Source of the DNA: Methylobacterium oryzae
GTDB taxonomy: Bacteria > Pseudomonadota > Alphaproteobacteria > Rhizobiales > Beijerinckiaceae
Assembly (NCBI RefSeq): GCF_021398735.1
Contig: NZ_CP090349.1
Coordinates: 4,235,001-4,299,000 of the forward strand
DNA: 64,000 bases
Direction: 5' to 3'
Shown piece by piece: positions 63,493 to 64,000 of this stretch. The first letter of the stretch is position 1, and every line of letters starts with the position of its first letter. Position numbers and translations under genes: made by a program. The notes beneath the pieces are model-generated. The model did not search any database, had not been told where the DNA came from, and was given only the letters and a program-made list of their open reading frames with translations.

Positions 63493-64000
63493 GTGATCGC
63501 CAGGCATACGGTTCTCAAATACATCCTGGGCCTGTCGCTCATCGGCGCGTGCGCCACGGCATCGGCGCAGGCGGCCGGCGGGGATTCGATCGGGGTCGCC
63601 ATGCCGACCAAGTCGTCGCAGCGCTGGATCGACGACGGCAACAACATCGTCAGGCTTCTGAAGGCCAAGGGCTACAATCCGGATCTGCAATACGCGGACG
63701 ACGACATCCCGACCCAGCTCGCCCAGATCGAGAACATGCTCACCACCGGCGTGAAGATCCTGGTGATCGCTTCCATCGACGGCACGACCCTCAGCGATGT
63801 GCTGTCGAAAGCGAGCGAGCGCGGCGTCAGGGTCATCGCCTACGACCGGCTCATCCGGGGGACGCCGAACGTCGATTACTACGCCACCTTCGACAACTAC
63901 AAGGTTGGCGTTCAGCAGGCGACATCCATCGTCGACGCCCTCGGCTTGAAGGACGGGAAGGGGCCCTTCAACATCGAGCTGTTCGGCGGTTCGCCCGACG
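63493..64000 (+). CDS. chvE: ChvE-like periplasmic sugar-binding protein, 5' part
   Basis: The gene runs off the window end; 169 codons are present. The GTG start is forced, since an in-frame TAG lies four codons upstream, and GGGGGG precedes it closely. A signal peptide ([19 protein letters not shown]) leads to [63 protein letters not shown], then [28 protein letters not shown]. These match ChvE/multiple-monosaccharide ABC binding proteins for arabinose, glucose or galactose. The permease and ATPase genes are presumably beyond 64000. Confidence 0.92.
   Translation, partial: MIARHTVLKYILGLSLIGACATASAQAAGGDSIGVAMPTKSSQRWIDDGNNIVRLLKAKGYNPDLQYADDDIPTQLAQIENMLTTGVKILVIASIDGTTLSDVLSKASERGVRVIAYDRLIRGTPNVDYYATFDNYKVGVQQATSIVDALGLKDGKGPFNIELFGGSPD

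Overview
The window is very GC-rich (roughly 70 percent by eye) and densely coded, with many GTG and TTG starts and many 4-base ATGA/GTGA gene overlaps. Gene content (aroK/xerD divergence, a tsaB-rimI-plsC...miaB-phoH-ybeY-corC-lnt block, a LOV-HWE type histidine kinase, DUF6894/DUF6481-like small proteins, a ChvE-like sugar binding protein) points to an alphaproteobacterium of the Hyphomicrobiales, most likely Methylobacterium or a close relative. This is inferred from protein resemblance only, not from a search. No rRNA, tRNA, CRISPR array, phage or intact insertion sequence was seen.

Layout. 1-5.3 kb: 5' end of aroK, divergent xerD, ohrR, a secreted cytochrome c, a UDP-glucuronate-epimerase-like gene with a 14-bp tandem repeat upstream, then a row of small proteins ending in an Rmf/CrpP-like one. 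5.3-10.1 kb: two MFS transporters and xseA. 10.1-16.9 kb: two GNAT genes, a two-gene redox unit (an alpha/beta-hydrolase fused to a gluconate-dehydrogenase-subunit-3-like domain, overlapping a GMC oxidoreductase with a cysteine cluster), paiB and a divergent MocR/PdxR regulator with visible operator repeats. 16.9-26.1 kb: an unrecognised gene, then a minus-strand operon that couples AtzG-, AtzE- and AtzH-like genes (carboxybiuret/oxalurate-type amide hydrolysis) to a complete Dpp/Opp-type ABC transporter, with a hairpin repeat inside it. 26.1-30.5 kb: a 0.77-kb non-coding region with two strong inverted repeats, then small secreted, coiled-coil and histone-H1-like proteins and a HAD phosphatase.

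30.5-41.5 kb is a housekeeping block: nfuA, tsaB, rimI, plsC, then lldP (lactate permease) placed inside the block, then miaB, phoH, ybeY, corC and lnt. 41.5-46 kb: CynX-type MFS, cupin, and the divergent katA/oxyR pair with an OxyR-type dyad on the oxyR start. 46-50.7 kb: an exported argininosuccinate-lyase-like protein, an AbrB-family membrane protein, dgkA and ilvA. 50.7-58.3 kb: MgtC-like, EcsC-like and AmpG genes, a LOV-domain blue-light histidine kinase with a single-domain response regulator, and mutS. 58.3-64 kb: a His/Met-rich secreted protein, an epoxide-hydrolase-like gene, a cyclic-nucleotide-domain patatin, an SDR, and the start of a ChvE-like periplasmic sugar-binding protein cut by the window end.

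Functional themes: peroxide and organic-peroxide defence (ohrR, katA/oxyR), RNA modification and envelope biogenesis (tsaB-lnt block), uptake plus hydrolysis of an amide nitrogen source (the ABC/AtzGEH operon), and light sensing (LOV kinase). The most novel-looking items are the hydrolase/subunit-3 fusion with its GMC partner, the AtzGEH-ABC operon, the exported lyase, and the structured 26-kb intergenic region.
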